Positions 11,188-19,155 of a stretch of DNA of 64,000 nt are shown in pieces. Position 1 is the first letter of the stretch. Every line of letters begins with the position of its first letter. The DNA is taken from positions 222,501 to 286,500 of the forward strand of contig NZ_AP024601.1 in the NCBI RefSeq assembly GCF_018326425.1, in the 5' to 3' direction. Under the pieces are notes generated by a model. That model saw only the letters and a program-made list of their open reading frames with translations, ran no database searches and was not told the origin of the DNA. The position numbers and the translations under genes are program-made. Source of the DNA: Polycladomyces abyssicola (GTDB lineage: Bacteria; Bacillota; Bacilli; Thermoactinomycetales; JIR-001).

Positions 11188-11272
11188 GGGTGTGTCCGGT
11201 AAAGGTTCGAAAGTCGTCTCCCGATCCCCCATTCGAAAAGAGGCGGGCGGGAGACGACCGTTCGCCTTTACA
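11188..11272 (+). repeat. Repeat copy C: imperfect palindrome after glmM
   Basis: Immediately after the glmM stop is GGGTGTGTCCGGTAAAGG, resembling the start of copy B (GGGTGTGTTTGGTAAG) and of copy A. Arms of about 22 bp, including GTCGTCTCCCG and CGGGAGACGAC, form a long stem ending in GCCTTTA. No T-run follows, so it is not a typical terminator. Confidence 0.55.
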
Positions 11273-11295
11273 ATGAATCGATTATTGCGTAAGAT
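11267..11295 (+). promoter_or_regulatory. Possible glmS promoter
   Basis: TTTACA (11267-11272), 17 bp, TAAGAT (11290-11295), about 75 bp upstream of the ribozyme core. It partly overlaps the right arm of repeat C. Confidence 0.4.
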
Positions 11296-11361
11296 AATAA
11301 ATAGTTTTTACTTGTGGGAGGTGATGTGGAAAAAACAGGGGATGGTTCGTGTTCCGGTTTT

Positions 11362-11545
11362 GTCGTCAAGCGCCAGGACTGCCGGTAAAGGCAGTTGACG
11401 AGGTGGAGGACGATCGATTTTTCGGCGGATACCTCCCGGCCCGGCATCGGGGCCGCCGAGCCGAAACACAAAAGGATGAGGCGACTCGTCCCACAAAGGT
11501 TTCGGCACGATGCCGCAAGTCACGTCGGTTGAAAAAATACAGAAT
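11362..11545 (+). ncRNA. glmS self-cleaving ribozyme/riboswitch
   Basis: The glmS ribozyme core is clear: AAGCGCCAGGACTG, GGCAGTTGACGAGGTGGAGG, ATCGATTTTTCGGCGGAT, CTCCCGG, then the GAGCCGAAACACAAAAGGATG segment region and a 3' hairpin pair. Cleavage is expected between A11369 and G11370. Glucosamine-6-phosphate acts as cofactor, so accumulation of the GlmS product triggers cleavage and mRNA decay. It sits about 90-260 bp before glmS, the canonical location. Confidence 0.94.
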
Positions 11546-11633
11546 GAGCAAATAGAGCGTACGAAAACAAAGAATAAAAAGAGAGGGAAATACCTCTCCG
11601 GCTCTGTCAATTGAAGGGGGTTTGGTGAAACCG

Positions 11634-13460
11634 ATGTGCGGAATCGTTGGATACATTGGGCCGAAACAAGCCCAAGAAATTTTGTTGGAAGGCCTGAGCA
11701 AGCTGGAATACCGTGGATATGACTCCGCTGGATTGGCGGTTTATAACGGCGAAACGATCGGTGTGCAAAAATCCAAAGGACGGTTGAGTGAACTAGAAGC
11801 ACGGCTGAAATCCCGCTCCCTGCCGGGCAATCTGGGGATTGGTCATACGCGCTGGGCGACCCACGGGAAGCCTTCCGACGAAAACTCGCATCCGCATGTG
11901 GACCAGGAACAACGGTTCGCTGTCGTCCACAACGGGATTATCGAGAACTATCTCGAACTGAAGGAAGAACTGCAAGCGAAGGGACGCGTATTTACTTCTG
12001 AGACGGACACGGAAGTGATTGCTCATCTTCTCGCCGACCTGTGGGACGGAGATCTGGTATCCACGGTGCAAAAAGTAGTTGCCCGGTTGGAAGGGGCTTA
12101 CGCTCTGGGCATCATCAGTGAGCATGAACCGGACAAAATGGTGGCGGTCCGTCTGGCCAGCCCGTTGATCGTCGGTGTAGGTGAAGGCGAAAACTTTATC
12201 GCTTCGGACATCCCGGCCATTTTGAAACACACACGTGACATTTACGTGGTGGAAGACGGAGAAATGGCCGTCATCACACGCGAAGGCGTGCAATTGATGA
12301 AAACGGACGGAACTCCGGTTCAACGGGACACGCTCCATGTGGATTGGGATGTCGTCACCGCTGAAAAAGGCGGTTACGATCACTTCATGCTGAAAGAGAT
12401 CTATGAACAGCCCAAAGCGATCCGGGATACCATGGCCGGTCGGATCAAAGATGGCCAAGTGGATCTGTCCCGCGAGATCGGGATGAGCGAAGATCAGATC
12501 AACAATATTGAACGGATCCATATCGTGGCGTGTGGTACCGCATATCATGCCGGGTTGGTCGGAAAATACGTGATCGAAGACTTGGTACGGATCCCGGTCG
12601 AGACGGATATCGCTTCCGAATATCGGTATCGCAACCCGATCATTACCCCGAATACACTCGTGGTCGTCATCAGCCAGTCGGGTGAAACGGCAGACACCCT
12701 GGCTGCACTCCGCGAAGCGAAGAAAGCGGGAGCACGCGTGCTGGCGATCACCAACGTGGTGGGTAGCTCCGTGGCCCGCGAAGCGGATGATGTGATCATC
12801 ACCTGGGCTGGTCCGGAAATCGCGGTGGCTTCCACCAAAGCATACACGTCTCAATTGATCGCCATCTACCTGCTGGGTGCTTATTTTGCCCGCATCCGAG
12901 GCACCCGGGCGGAAAGCGAGTTGGCTGATATCGTCACCGCATTGCAACAGTTGCCGGAAAAAGCGGATCAAGTGTTGGGCAATACGACGGCCATTCAGCA
13001 ATTCGCTCAGGAAATCGCCCGTCATGAGGATCTGTTCTTCCTCGGTCGCGGATTGGACTATGCGGTAGCCTTGGAAGGGTCTCTCAAACTGAAAGAGATC
13101 ACCTATATCCACTCCGAAGCATATGCAGCGGGTGAATTGAAACACGGCACCCTGGCTCTGATTGAAGAAGGCGTACCGGTGATCTCGCTGGCCACCCAAG
13201 AAGCGATCTACGACAAAATGGTCAGCAACATCATCGAAGTGAAAGCCCGCGGAGCGCACGTGTTGGGACTGGCGCTGGAAGGGGATCAGGAACTTCACAA
13301 ATCGGTGGATCAAGTCTTCACCATTCCGAAAACCTTGCCGCTCCTGACCCCGGTCTTGGCGGTGATTCCGCTTCAATTGATCGCTTATTACGCTTGTGTG
13401 GCCCGCGGATACGACGTGGACAAACCGCGTAACTTGGCCAAGAGTGTAACCGTGGAGTAA
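11634..13460 (+). CDS. glmS: Glutamine-fructose-6-phosphate aminotransferase
   Basis: Makes glucosamine-6-phosphate from fructose-6-phosphate and glutamine. I place the start at ATG 11634 rather than TTG 11622, because the mature enzyme needs an N-terminal Cys (MCGIVGYIG), the glutamine-hydrolysing nucleophile. GAAGGGGG lies 13 bases upstream. An N-terminal class-II glutaminase domain (1-220) is followed by two SIS sugar-isomerase domains (about 285-425 and 455-600). It ends in KSVTVE as in other GlmS proteins. 608 residues. Expression is controlled by the upstream ribozyme. Confidence 0.97.
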   Translation: MCGIVGYIGPKQAQEILLEGLSKLEYRGYDSAGLAVYNGETIGVQKSKGRLSELEARLKSRSLPGNLGIGHTRWATHGKPSDENSHPHVDQEQRFAVVHNGIIENYLELKEELQAKGRVFTSETDTEVIAHLLADLWDGDLVSTVQKVVARLEGAYALGIISEHEPDKMVAVRLASPLIVGVGEGENFIASDIPAILKHTRDIYVVEDGEMAVITREGVQLMKTDGTPVQRDTLHVDWDVVTAEKGGYDHFMLKEIYEQPKAIRDTMAGRIKDGQVDLSREIGMSEDQINNIERIHIVACGTAYHAGLVGKYVIEDLVRIPVETDIASEYRYRNPIITPNTLVVVISQSGETADTLAALREAKKAGARVLAITNVVGSSVAREADDVIITWAGPEIAVASTKAYTSQLIAIYLLGAYFARIRGTRAESELADIVTALQQLPEKADQVLGNTTAIQQFAQEIARHEDLFFLGRGLDYAVALEGSLKLKEITYIHSEAYAAGELKHGTLALIEEGVPVISLATQEAIYDKMVSNIIEVKARGAHVLGLALEGDQELHKSVDQVFTIPKTLPLLTPVLAVIPLQLIAYYACVARGYDVDKPRNLAKSVTVE

Positions 13461-13474
13461 TTGAAAAGCAAAGT

Positions 13475-13508
13475 GAAGCCTGCAGCCTTGAGGCTGCGGG
13501 CTTTTTAT
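13475..13508 (+). terminator. glmS terminator
   Basis: GCCTGCAGCC-TTGA-GGCTGCGGGC stem followed by TTTTTATTTTC, 15 bp after the stop codon. Confidence 0.93.
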
Positions 13509-13891
13509 TTTCTTTTAATGTTAGTATGGTTCAATGTCATCGGGCTTGTGCCAGTACCTCTGATCTTTTTGGAAGGGAAGTAAAACATGCGACTGGGATC
13601 TTCTTCGTTCTTGTTCAGGTACAAGCCAACATTCAAGTGAACGTGTGGTTCAACTACAATCAACCGGCTCAAAGGGATAATGGGACCGGTTGAAATATTA
13701 TGAATGTATGTGAGAGCAAAATGTGAGAATTCCTTCCCAAATATCCCTGTCCCATGCCTTGAAGAAGGGAATAGGAAATCAACCTGAATTCGTCAAAAAT
13801 TTTCTTGGTGAAATGATCGATTCTTCCTGTAATATAGAAAAAGAGGCCTTATACACATACAAAATAAGGTGAATGGGAGAGGCGAACGAGG
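13509..13891. other. Intergenic region before the amidase-like gene
   Basis: No gene seen. It contains a CAACCGG...CCGGTTG hairpin (13661-13692) and a separated pair GGCTTGT.../...ACAAGCC (about 13547-13627). A TAATAT at 13830-13835 could be the -10 element for the following gene, with only a weak -35. Confidence 0.4.
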
Positions 13892-15430
13892 TTGAACTGG
13901 TGGAATCGCATTGCTCAGTATTCACAAAAGCAGTTGGAACAGGAGTTAACGCGACGGGAAGCGATTGAGAAATTAACTCAGTTGATGGGGATGGTCGTGG
14001 GGTCCAGCACCTTTGCACCTGATTTCCTCAAGTCGTTGTTGATGTTGGTGGGGCAATCCAATCATTTGCATTTGTTGCAGGGGAGCCAGCCACCGCTGAG
14101 CGAACCGTCACATGCAACCAGCATTCGTGAAGAAAACCGCAAACCGGGAACGAACAACTGGAAGATCTCGATCCCCGGTAAACACCTGTTGCAGGGTTAC
14201 GCTTCCGCCGTATCGGTCCGTCCGGGTAACTGGATCACGTTTTACGTTTCCAGCCAGAAGCCGTATCGGATGGAGATCTATCGGATGGGTTGGTACGGTG
14301 GACGTGGGGGACGTTTGGTCGAAAAAATCGATGGATTTCCACCCGTATCACAGCCATCAACGCCTGATCCGGAAACGATGGACGCCGGTTGGAAGCCGAC
14401 ACACGCCATTCGCATCCCCGATCACTGGACAACCGGTTTTTATCTGAATAAACTGGTAGACGAAGAAGGGCGACAAAGCTATATACCGTTCGTCGTCCGT
14501 CAACCTGTGCCGCACGCTGATTTTGCCGTCTTGATCGCAACCAATACCTATCAAGCCTACAATGCCTGGGGCGGCAAGAGTTTGTACTCCTACAACAGCA
14601 CTGAAGGAATTCAATCCGCCAAAGTTTCGTTCAACCGTCCGTTTGATGACTTCTTTGGTGCAGGTCAATTTTTCAAGTTTGAGTACAACCTCATTCGCTG
14701 GCTGGAGAAAAAAGGGTACAGCCTCACTTACCTGACAGATATGGACGTGCATCTCGGTCTGCTTGAGAAAGCGCAGGTCAAAGCGCTGATTATTGCAGGA
14801 CACTCCGAATACTGGTCGATGCAGATGCGAAACAGCATCGAGACCCTTACCAACAACCGTATCAATTTGGCGGTGTTTGGTGCCAATGTCGGGTACTGGC
14901 AGGTTCGCTTTGAACCGGACAAAGAGGGACGTCCCAATCGCGTGATGGTTTCTTACAAACAAAATGCCGATCGCGATCCTTACTATTATATCCATCCGGA
15001 ATTGGTCACGACGCGTTTTCGCGATAAACCGGTATTGAAGCCGGAAGATCAGGTTTTTGGCATCATGTACGCCGGAATCCCGGACCATCCCGCTCCATTG
15101 GTGGTTTCTGACCCCAATCATTGGATCTATGAAGGAACCGGTTTGAGGAAAGGGGACAAGATTCCGGGTGTAGTCGGCGGCGAGATCGATCGTTACGGTG
15201 GCAAGATCCCGGGTGTTCAGGTGATTGCCCACTCGCCGATATATTGCTACGGAAAACCCAACTATGCCAATGTGGTTTGGTATCCCAAACCGGGAGGCAA
15301 AGCGGCATTTGCGACGGGAACGTTTTATTGGAGCTGGTTCCTGGATCCGTTCGGCCATACGGCTCAGGCGGCGTACAATGCCAAGGTGGAACGGATGACG
15401 ACCAATGTGCTGGAACGGTTGAAGTCATAA
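13892..15430 (+). CDS. N,N-dimethylformamidase beta-subunit-like protein
   Basis: Resembles the large-subunit C-terminal domain family of N,N-dimethylformamidase, whose known members hydrolyse formamides. The true substrate here is unknown. Conserved family stretches: YRMGWYGGRGGR (about 130), TNTYQAYNAWGGKSLY (about 213), GHSEYWS (about 307) and a late WYPKPGGKAAFATGTFYW block (about 470). There is no clear signal peptide. The N-terminal 80 residues are unique. TTG/ATG choice: the frame begins with TTG, preceded by GGGAGAGGCGAACGAGG. No small alpha subunit is encoded nearby. It is followed by its own terminator. Confidence 0.75.
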   Translation: MNWWNRIAQYSQKQLEQELTRREAIEKLTQLMGMVVGSSTFAPDFLKSLLMLVGQSNHLHLLQGSQPPLSEPSHATSIREENRKPGTNNWKISIPGKHLLQGYASAVSVRPGNWITFYVSSQKPYRMEIYRMGWYGGRGGRLVEKIDGFPPVSQPSTPDPETMDAGWKPTHAIRIPDHWTTGFYLNKLVDEEGRQSYIPFVVRQPVPHADFAVLIATNTYQAYNAWGGKSLYSYNSTEGIQSAKVSFNRPFDDFFGAGQFFKFEYNLIRWLEKKGYSLTYLTDMDVHLGLLEKAQVKALIIAGHSEYWSMQMRNSIETLTNNRINLAVFGANVGYWQVRFEPDKEGRPNRVMVSYKQNADRDPYYYIHPELVTTRFRDKPVLKPEDQVFGIMYAGIPDHPAPLVVSDPNHWIYEGTGLRKGDKIPGVVGGEIDRYGGKIPGVQVIAHSPIYCYGKPNYANVVWYPKPGGKAAFATGTFYWSWFLDPFGHTAQAAYNAKVERMTTNVLERLKS

Positions 15431-15433
15431 AAC

Positions 15434-15470
15434 ACCCCTTCACCGGTGTTTCCGGTGAAGGGGCTTTTTT
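15434..15470 (+). terminator. Terminator of the amidase-like gene
   Basis: CCCCTTCACCGG-TGTTT-CCGGTGAAGGGG followed by CTTTTTT. The stem is strong, so it may also limit transcription from the convergent gene. Confidence 0.92.
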
Positions 15471-15471
15471 G

Positions 15472-16026
15472 TCATTCATGGTTTCGGCAGATATATACGA
15501 AAGCGGGCGGAATGTTCCAGGGCGTGAAGACGATTTCAACCGTGTGGAACTGTTGCTCCAAATGTGGTTTCATCTGGAGCGTGTATTGAAAGGTGATGAA
15601 TAGGCCGTTGGGTCTCAGTGAACGTCGCACTTCCCGAATAATCCTGTTCCGCAGCGGTGGGGGGAAGTTGGCGAACGGCAGCCCACTGAAGATGCAATCC
15701 GCTTGCCCCAAGTCATGTTTGCGAAGCTCGCGGGAGAGGTGACGGGCATCAGAGGCGAAGAGGAAATCGGGATACGCTGTTTTCAGCCGATTCCGAAGCT
15801 GCCGATCCTTTTCGAAAATCAGGGCGTAACTGTTCGCCTTTTTCCATTGGTGAATGTATCGCGTCAATGCACCCGTTCCTGCACCCAATTCCACGATAAC
15901 GTCCAGTTGTTCCCAATCGACGGGTTTCATCATTTCATAAGCCAAAAAAGGGGAACTGGGTACAATGCTTCCAATGCTCCTGGGTGATCGCAGAAACTTC
16001 AGCAAAAAGACGGCGTGATCCAGCAC
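15472..16026 (-). CDS. SAM-dependent methyltransferase (phospholipid/rRNA-dimethylase type)
   Basis: 184-residue class I methyltransferase. The SAM-binding motif I reads VIVELGAGTGALT (about 43-55), and motif IV is IFSGLPFANFPP (about 112). The upstream LRSPRSIGSIVPSS segment is typical of small enzymes annotated as phospholipid N-methyltransferases and related to KsgA. The substrate cannot be assigned. The start is GTG at 16026 with GAAGGGAG 7 bases upstream. It is convergent with the amidase-like gene; the two stop codons are about 40 bp apart with the shared hairpin between them. Confidence 0.8.
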   Translation of the reverse strand: MLDHAVFLLKFLRSPRSIGSIVPSSPFLAYEMMKPVDWEQLDVIVELGAGTGALTRYIHQWKKANSYALIFEKDRQLRNRLKTAYPDFLFASDARHLSRELRKHDLGQADCIFSGLPFANFPPPLRNRIIREVRRSLRPNGLFITFQYTLQMKPHLEQQFHTVEIVFTPWNIPPAFVYICRNHE

Positions 16027-16092
16027 AATAAAACTCCCTTCTCTTCTTTCATTCCATTATAACGGGAGAGAAAGAGAGTTCATAGTCTTGGT

Positions 16093-16141
16093 TAAAAAAG
16101 AAGGGTGGCCTTTTTTCCGCGAAAGAGGAAAGGGCCACCCG
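16093..16141 (-). terminator. Terminator for the leftward membrane protein/hmo unit
   Basis: GGGTGGCC and GGCCACCC arms with additional pairing inside; on the minus strand the stem is followed by TTCTTTTTT. Confidence 0.8.
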
Positions 16142-16171
16142 ATAACCGGACGAAAAACGCTTGCGGTCGGT

Positions 16172-16615
16172 TCAGGAGAATTTGAATGTCACAACCAAGA
16201 TGATCAGCGTCAAAATCGCCAATGAGAGATTGAGCCAAAGAATGTAGCGCTTGACCGCGATTTCGGTATCCTTTTCTGCTTGTGCTTTCTTCAGCAGTTT
16301 ACCGCCGAAGAAGGAAAACAACAGAACATAGATCAGAATCCACGTGCTGGCGAAGCGTTCTTTGATCAGCAACCACAACGGTTTGTCACTCCCCCAATCG
16401 CCGCTCATCAGCATATACAGTCCGGTGATGAGCGCCAGTATGGCCGTCGGTACCAGCATGGTCATGTTGGCCCGATGGGCAGCCAGGAGTGACGCCTGTG
16501 CATCGATCGATTGCCCGCGAGCAGCATTTCGTAGCCAAATGGCCATCATGGACAATCCCCCAAACCAAGTGGCGACGGAAACGACATGAATAAACAGAGC
16601 GATATGATACGCCAT
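16172..16615 (-). CDS. Four-helix membrane protein, CopD/DUF2269-like
   Basis: 147 residues with four hydrophobic segments (about 5-27, 50-70, 84-106 and 124-145). The early HVVSVATWFGGL and a mid AHRANMT stretch resemble the CopD/DUF2269 group of integral membrane proteins, in which conserved His residues in helix 1 may bind haem or metal. Function is unknown. It lies 16 bp downstream of the haem monooxygenase gene on the same strand, so a shared transcript and a haem- or redox-linked role are plausible but unproven. Confidence 0.65.
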   Translation of the reverse strand: MAYHIALFIHVVSVATWFGGLSMMAIWLRNAARGQSIDAQASLLAAHRANMTMLVPTAILALITGLYMLMSGDWGSDKPLWLLIKERFASTWILIYVLLFSFFGGKLLKKAQAEKDTEIAVKRYILWLNLSLAILTLIILVVTFKFS

Positions 16616-16631
16616 TCGACGACTCCTTTCT

Positions 16632-16919
16632 CTACTTGATTAATACTTCGTATGCGGACAGATCAGGTCGGGCGTTTTGATGGGTACGACCGCCGTGAGC
16701 CCGTTTGAAATGTTCGCTTTGCGTCCAGTTGACAAAGGCCTCTTTTGATTCAAAAACGGTCTCCACCAACAGATGGGACTCGTCTTCCGCTTTGAGCAGG
16801 CGAAACGAGATGAATCCGGGCACTTCCTTCATCGATTCCGGTGCCGTACGGAATCGTTCCACCAGATGTTGCAGTTGTTCCGCGGATTCGATTCGAATGC
16901 GGTTGTTCACCTGATACAT
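16632..16919 (-). CDS. Heme-degrading monooxygenase (HmoA/IsdG-like, ABM fold)
   Basis: 95-residue antibiotic-biosynthesis-monooxygenase-fold protein. An early Asn (VNNRIRI), a central Trp (FVNWTQSEHF) and His (FKRAHGGR) resemble the catalytic and haem-binding set of IsdG/HmoA enzymes, which open haem and release iron. The start ATG at 16919 (MYQVNN) is chosen because GGAGG lies 7 bases upstream; a longer in-frame version to 16967 lacks a Shine-Dalgarno. Promoter at 16958-16985. Confidence 0.8.
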   Translation of the reverse strand: MYQVNNRIRIESAEQLQHLVERFRTAPESMKEVPGFISFRLLKAEDESHLLVETVFESKEAFVNWTQSEHFKRAHGGRTHQNARPDLSAYEVLIK

Positions 16920-16957
16920 GCGTATTCCTCCGTTCGTTTTCTTCTGACGGCATTGAT

Positions 16958-16985
16958 ATTGTAACAAAAGACGGAAGCTTGTGAA
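16958..16985 (-). promoter_or_regulatory. Sigma-A promoter of the haem monooxygenase unit
   Basis: On the minus strand TTCACA (16985-16980), 16-bp spacer, TACAAT (16963-16958), about 40 bp before the ATG. Confidence 0.5.
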
Positions 16986-16989
16986 GCGT

Positions 16990-17030
16990 GGCGGGGAAGC
17001 GACAACTTTCTGACAAGTTCCGCTCCCCGG
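16990..17030. repeat. Imperfect palindrome between hmo and pgcA
   Basis: GGGGAAGCGACAACTT ... AAGTTCCGCTCCCC forms a 14-16-bp stem. The AAGCGACAACTT arm resembles the AGCGACTT part of the dispersed palindromes (copies B, D and E). It could serve as an RNA end for pgcA, but lacks a T-run. Confidence 0.45.
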
Positions 17031-17099
17031 CTGCCTCCTGTAGAAATATCTGCAAGTGAACCGGATATACTACATTCCTCGTGAGTGGTCATCCCCGCT

Positions 17100-18803
17100 T
17101 CATTGGTCTTTTTCTGTAAAGGGGCGGATCAGCGAACGGATCGACGTTTGCAGCTGATGCAAGGTTTGTTCGGCACGTTCTGCATTGTCGGCCACTACGC
17201 TGAAATAAAATTTGATCTTCGGCTCGGTCCCCGACGGTCGAACGGCAACCCAACTGCCGTCTTCGAGGCGGTATTTCAATACGTCCGCAGAAGGCAGCCC
17301 GTCGATCCCTTTCAGATAATCTTGACATTCTCGTACGGAGAAGCCACCGATGTCGGACAACGGCTTTCCACGCAACCGCTCCATGATGCGGGTGATCGTT
17401 TCCTGTCCCGCTTTTCCTTCCAGGGTCAATGAGAGCAAGTCTTCCCGATAGGTGCCGTACCGCCGGTACAGGTCGTTCAACACATTGACCAGGTTCTTTC
17501 CTTTTTCGTTGTAGTAGGCGGCCATCTCACAGCACAGCATTGCGGCTTGAACGGCGTCTTTGTCCCGCACAAATGAACCCGCCAGATAGCCGTAGCTTTC
17601 CTCGTATCCGAACAGGAATGTATGACGGCCGCTTTTTTCGTACTCCTCGATTTTGGCGGCGATATACTTGAATCCGGTCAAGGTTTCTTCCATCGTGATG
17701 CTGTAGGATTGGGCGATTGATTGGCCCAGGTCCGAAGTGACGATGGATTTGATCACAGCGCCGTTTTCAGGGAGGTCGCCCTGTTGCTTCTTCTGTTCCA
17801 AGAGGTAATACAACAACAATGCGCCAATCTGATTCCCGTTGAGCGGTTGGTATTTTCCTTCACGCACGCGTACCCAAACTCCCAGGCGGTCAGCATCCGG
17901 ATCAGTGCCGATCACCAGATGAGCGTCCCGTTCCCGGGCGAGCGCCAGCGCCATGTCGAAAGCGCGGGGGTCCTCCGGATTGGGCGACGTGACTGTAGAG
18001 AAGTTGGGATCAGGATGCTCCTGCTCGGATACTGTGTAGACGTGTTCATAACCCAGCTCCCGCAGAATGCGGCGTACAGGCTTGTTGCCGGTCCCGTGCA
18101 ACGGGGTGAATACGATGCGCAGCGGCTTATTCATCCGTTTTGCCAAATCGGGATGCAAGGACAGCGCACGCAACCGACTCGTATATGCACTGCGGATGGC
18201 TTCTCCCATTATGTGAAGGCGTCCCGTTTCAATCGCTTTTTCTATCGGCATACAAGGGATGGTCAGTTCGTTTTCGACCTGTTCGATTTGCTGAATGATA
18301 CGGTGTGCTGTATCGGAAGAGATCTGCCCGCCATCTTCGGCGAACACTTTGTATCCGTTATATTCCGCCGGGTTGTGGCTGGCGGTGATCATGACGCCGC
18401 CCGCCGCCCCCAAATGGCGAATGGCAAACGACAGCATCGGTGTGGGGCACAATTCGTCGAACAGGTAGACCTGGATGCCGTGATGGGCGAACACCCCCGC
18501 CGCTTCCCGGGCGAAATCTAACGACCCGTGGCGGGAATCGTAGCCGATGACAACCCCCTTTTCCGGGGCATCGGACTGATTGAGCAAATACCGAGCAAAA
18601 CCTTCACTGGCGCGGCGGACGGTGTAACGGTTCATCCGGTTGGTTCCCGCACCGATCAGCCCGCGCAGCCCTGCGGTACCAAACGTGAGGTGGCGGTAGA
18701 ACCGGTCCTCGATTTCCGTTTCGTCATGTCGGCACATCGCCAACTCTTCTTTTAGCCCGGGATCCAAATCGGGAAACGACATCCATCTTTCGAAAGCTTC
18801 CAT
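17100..18803 (-). CDS. pgcA: Phosphoglucomutase/phosphomannomutase, alpha-D-phosphohexomutase family
   Basis: Interconverts glucose-6-phosphate and glucose-1-phosphate, supplying UDP-glucose for glycolipid and teichoic acid synthesis. 567 residues, the length of Bacillus PgcA. It has the N-terminal FGTAGLRG signature (about 41-48), the catalytic phosphoserine Ser142 in TASHNP, the metal loop GTDPDADRLG (about 298-307) and the phosphate-binding PSGTEPK near 528. It is the first gene leftward from a 350-bp gap, with the haem monooxygenase gene following on the same strand but with its own promoter. Confidence 0.95.
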   Translation of the reverse strand: MEAFERWMSFPDLDPGLKEELAMCRHDETEIEDRFYRHLTFGTAGLRGLIGAGTNRMNRYTVRRASEGFARYLLNQSDAPEKGVVIGYDSRHGSLDFAREAAGVFAHHGIQVYLFDELCPTPMLSFAIRHLGAAGGVMITASHNPAEYNGYKVFAEDGGQISSDTAHRIIQQIEQVENELTIPCMPIEKAIETGRLHIMGEAIRSAYTSRLRALSLHPDLAKRMNKPLRIVFTPLHGTGNKPVRRILRELGYEHVYTVSEQEHPDPNFSTVTSPNPEDPRAFDMALALARERDAHLVIGTDPDADRLGVWVRVREGKYQPLNGNQIGALLLYYLLEQKKQQGDLPENGAVIKSIVTSDLGQSIAQSYSITMEETLTGFKYIAAKIEEYEKSGRHTFLFGYEESYGYLAGSFVRDKDAVQAAMLCCEMAAYYNEKGKNLVNVLNDLYRRYGTYREDLLSLTLEGKAGQETITRIMERLRGKPLSDIGGFSVRECQDYLKGIDGLPSADVLKYRLEDGSWVAVRPSGTEPKIKFYFSVVADNAERAEQTLHQLQTSIRSLIRPFTEKDQ

Positions 18804-18903
18804 GGCGACACTCCCATTTCAGAAATCGTTTTTTTCAGCAAAACATCACTTTCATCATGCACGATGGAGAGTCAATTGACAACTGACAACTAGGAGATAT
18901 TTC

Positions 18904-19005
18904 ATAAAGGGTGAAATATTATTGCAACGAATTGTTTTCCCGGGCAAGCGACCTTCAGGAGCCCCGCAAAGCGGAGAAACGGACCACGAGGAGAAATGCG
19001 GGCTA
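18904..19005 (+). repeat. Dispersed repeat copy D
   Basis: Contains TTGTTTTCCCGGGCAAGCGACCTTC and AGCCCCGCAAAGCGGAG. The first part aligns with copy B (TGTTTTCTCAGGCGAGCGACTTAC) and copy A over the core, and both B and D continue with a CCGGCT/CCCCGC...GCG-AAG stem-like segment. The remaining 18804-18903 and 19006-19141 hold no gene. TTGACA at 18876-18881 is a possible -35 with a poor -10. Confidence 0.5.
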
Positions 19006-19155
19006 TATGTTTGAGATAATTATCAATTATAAGAATAACCTCACAATGAAAAAGGGAAATGAGCAGAATTTCCGAATAAATATCATGGGTACGGTTCTTC
19101 GCGATGGTATGGGAAATATGTCGACCATTGAATCCAACATTAAGGAGGACGGGGC

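Noticed and set aside
14357-15358. 333-codon minus-strand frame opposite the amidase-like gene
   Set aside because: It is fully antisense to a gene with clear family motifs and lacks a Shine-Dalgarno; the same reasoning removes long antisense frames opposite glmM, glmS, ppc, rocF, alr, thiolase and acyl-CoA dehydrogenase genes.
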